NCBI GenBank assembly: GCA_905478925.1
Contig: CAJQKQ010000018.1
Span: forward strand, 1 to 52,275
Origin: an uncultured Verrucomicrobiales bacterium
Lineage (GTDB): Bacteria > Verrucomicrobiota > Verrucomicrobiia > Verrucomicrobiales > Akkermansiaceae
DNA: 52,275 bases
Reading direction: 5' to 3'
The position numbers and the translations under genes are program-made. The notes beneath the pieces were generated by a model. It did no database searches, was not told where the DNA came from, and saw only the letters and a program-made list of their open reading frames with translations. This document shows positions 51,725 through 52,275 of this stretch, one piece after another. How positions within the stretch are numbered: the stretch's first letter is position 1; every line of letters starts with the position of its first letter.

Positions 51725-52241
51725 AGTTTATTTGTAGCGTGATGCATTCAAAGGGACAGAAAAATTATTCGCGCCGGGGTTTTAAACATCCAATCGGAAG
51801 AAAGATTCCCCTTCATCCATAGGTGTGTCTCTACCGCCCTTTTCCCCATTCTCAGATTCCAGACGGAAGCATAGCCATTGCTGCTAAACATCATCCTTCG
51901 ACAAGGCTTCTGCGAAACATGTCTGCGGATCATTTTCCTCTTTAGGTTTCCTAGTGTCACGGGTTGGCTCGTATACAGATGACGCCGCCCGGCGAGTTCC
52001 AAACACACATACTGGAAGGATGATTCTTGACAAAGTGGCTCAGAATTTTATGCTGATCCATGTTTCGAGCTCTCTGCATTTCGCCAAATTCCTAGCAATC
52101 TTGTAAAAAGAGCAATTGGGGGCTAACCCTTGTGCTGTCGTGTTGTTAGGATTGAAGTGGTCCCGCAAAACGGAGCCAGAGTCTTATTGATGAAATGAGC
52201 TGGTCTTTGAGGGGGCAAATCCCCGAAAAGAGACCAGAAAC
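51725..52241. other. Intergenic stretch with one promoter-like sequence, possible IS left end
   Basis: No gene is supported in these 517 bp. TTGACA (52027-52032), a 16-bp spacer and TATGCT (52049-52054) make a good sigma70-like promoter pointing right. GAAGTGGTCCCGCAAAACGG (near 52155) looks like an insertion-sequence terminal repeat. A hairpin (TGGTCTTTGAGGGGG ... CCCCGAAAAGAGACCA, about 52200-52236) precedes the last ATG. Confidence 0.4.
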
Positions 52242-52275
52242 ATGAAACGAAAAAGAAGACACCTAACCGCAGAAT
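52242..52275 (+). CDS. Start of a gene cut by the window edge, perhaps an IS3-type transposase
   Basis: Only eleven codons are visible (MKRKRRHLTAE). The strongly basic start resembles the first orf of IS3-family insertion sequences, and the upstream sequence resembles an IS terminus. Too little is present to be certain. Confidence 0.3.
   Translation, partial: MKRKRRHLTAE

Noticed and set aside
51748..52008. An 86-codon minus-strand frame upstream of the alpha/beta-hydrolase gene
   Set aside because: Composition looks non-coding and there is no family resemblance.
1..52275. CRISPR array, tRNA or rRNA genes
   Set aside because: No regularly spaced repeats and no tRNA-like cloverleaf or rRNA core sequence were seen on reading. 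The repeats found are dispersed or inverted.

Overview
The window comes from a Gram-negative, GC-rich bacterium, most probably a member of the Verrucomicrobiota. This is an inference from gene content, not from a marker gene. The Gram-negative signs are a YadA-type C-terminal anchor, several lipobox proteins and an outer-membrane barrel. The phylum guess rests on a tyrA-aroA-cmk/plsC operon with a cytidylate kinase/acyltransferase fusion, a ccoG...ccoI cluster, and a GH36 galactosidase next to a sulfatase. I saw no rRNA, tRNA or CRISPR array.

1-13.7 kb is housekeeping sequence: the end of a trimeric-autotransporter-like protein, a lipoprotein, a CPA1 antiporter, a TetR regulator, a secreted glutathione peroxidase, the operon tyrA -> aroA -> cmk-plsC, envelope proteins, a spermidine-synthase-like methyltransferase and rarA. 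13.9-20.3 kb is an accessory block: an ImmA/IrrE-PIN pair, then a YwgA-like protein, an HD phosphohydrolase, a DUF262-HNH protein and an EcoRI-type adenine methyltransferase. The last four genes lie between the intact trmD (20343) and a diverged fragment of the trmD 5' end (15684). This is what an element that integrated into the start of trmD would leave.

20.3-31 kb returns to core functions (trmD, msrA, superoxide dismutase, rmuC, vapBC, a PocR/AraC regulator, and the cbb3 oxidase assembly genes ccoG, a 44-aa membrane protein, a SafE-like protein and ccoI). 31-39.7 kb is rich in repeats. It has REP-like hairpins, a truncated REP-associated transposase, at least two families of miniature inverted-repeat elements, an alpha-galactosidase and a sulfatase of different base composition, and a hipBA module.

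39.7-51.7 kb is a defence island: a two-gene CBASS (CD-NTase plus S-4TM pore effector), and divergently a type I restriction-modification operon (half-length HsdS, HsdM, full-length HsdS, DUF3800 protein, HsdR, YgjP-like metalloprotease). An alpha/beta-hydrolase gene follows. The right edge enters what may be an insertion sequence. Many accessory genes overlap their partner by four bases (ATGA), which supports reading them as co-translated functional pairs.
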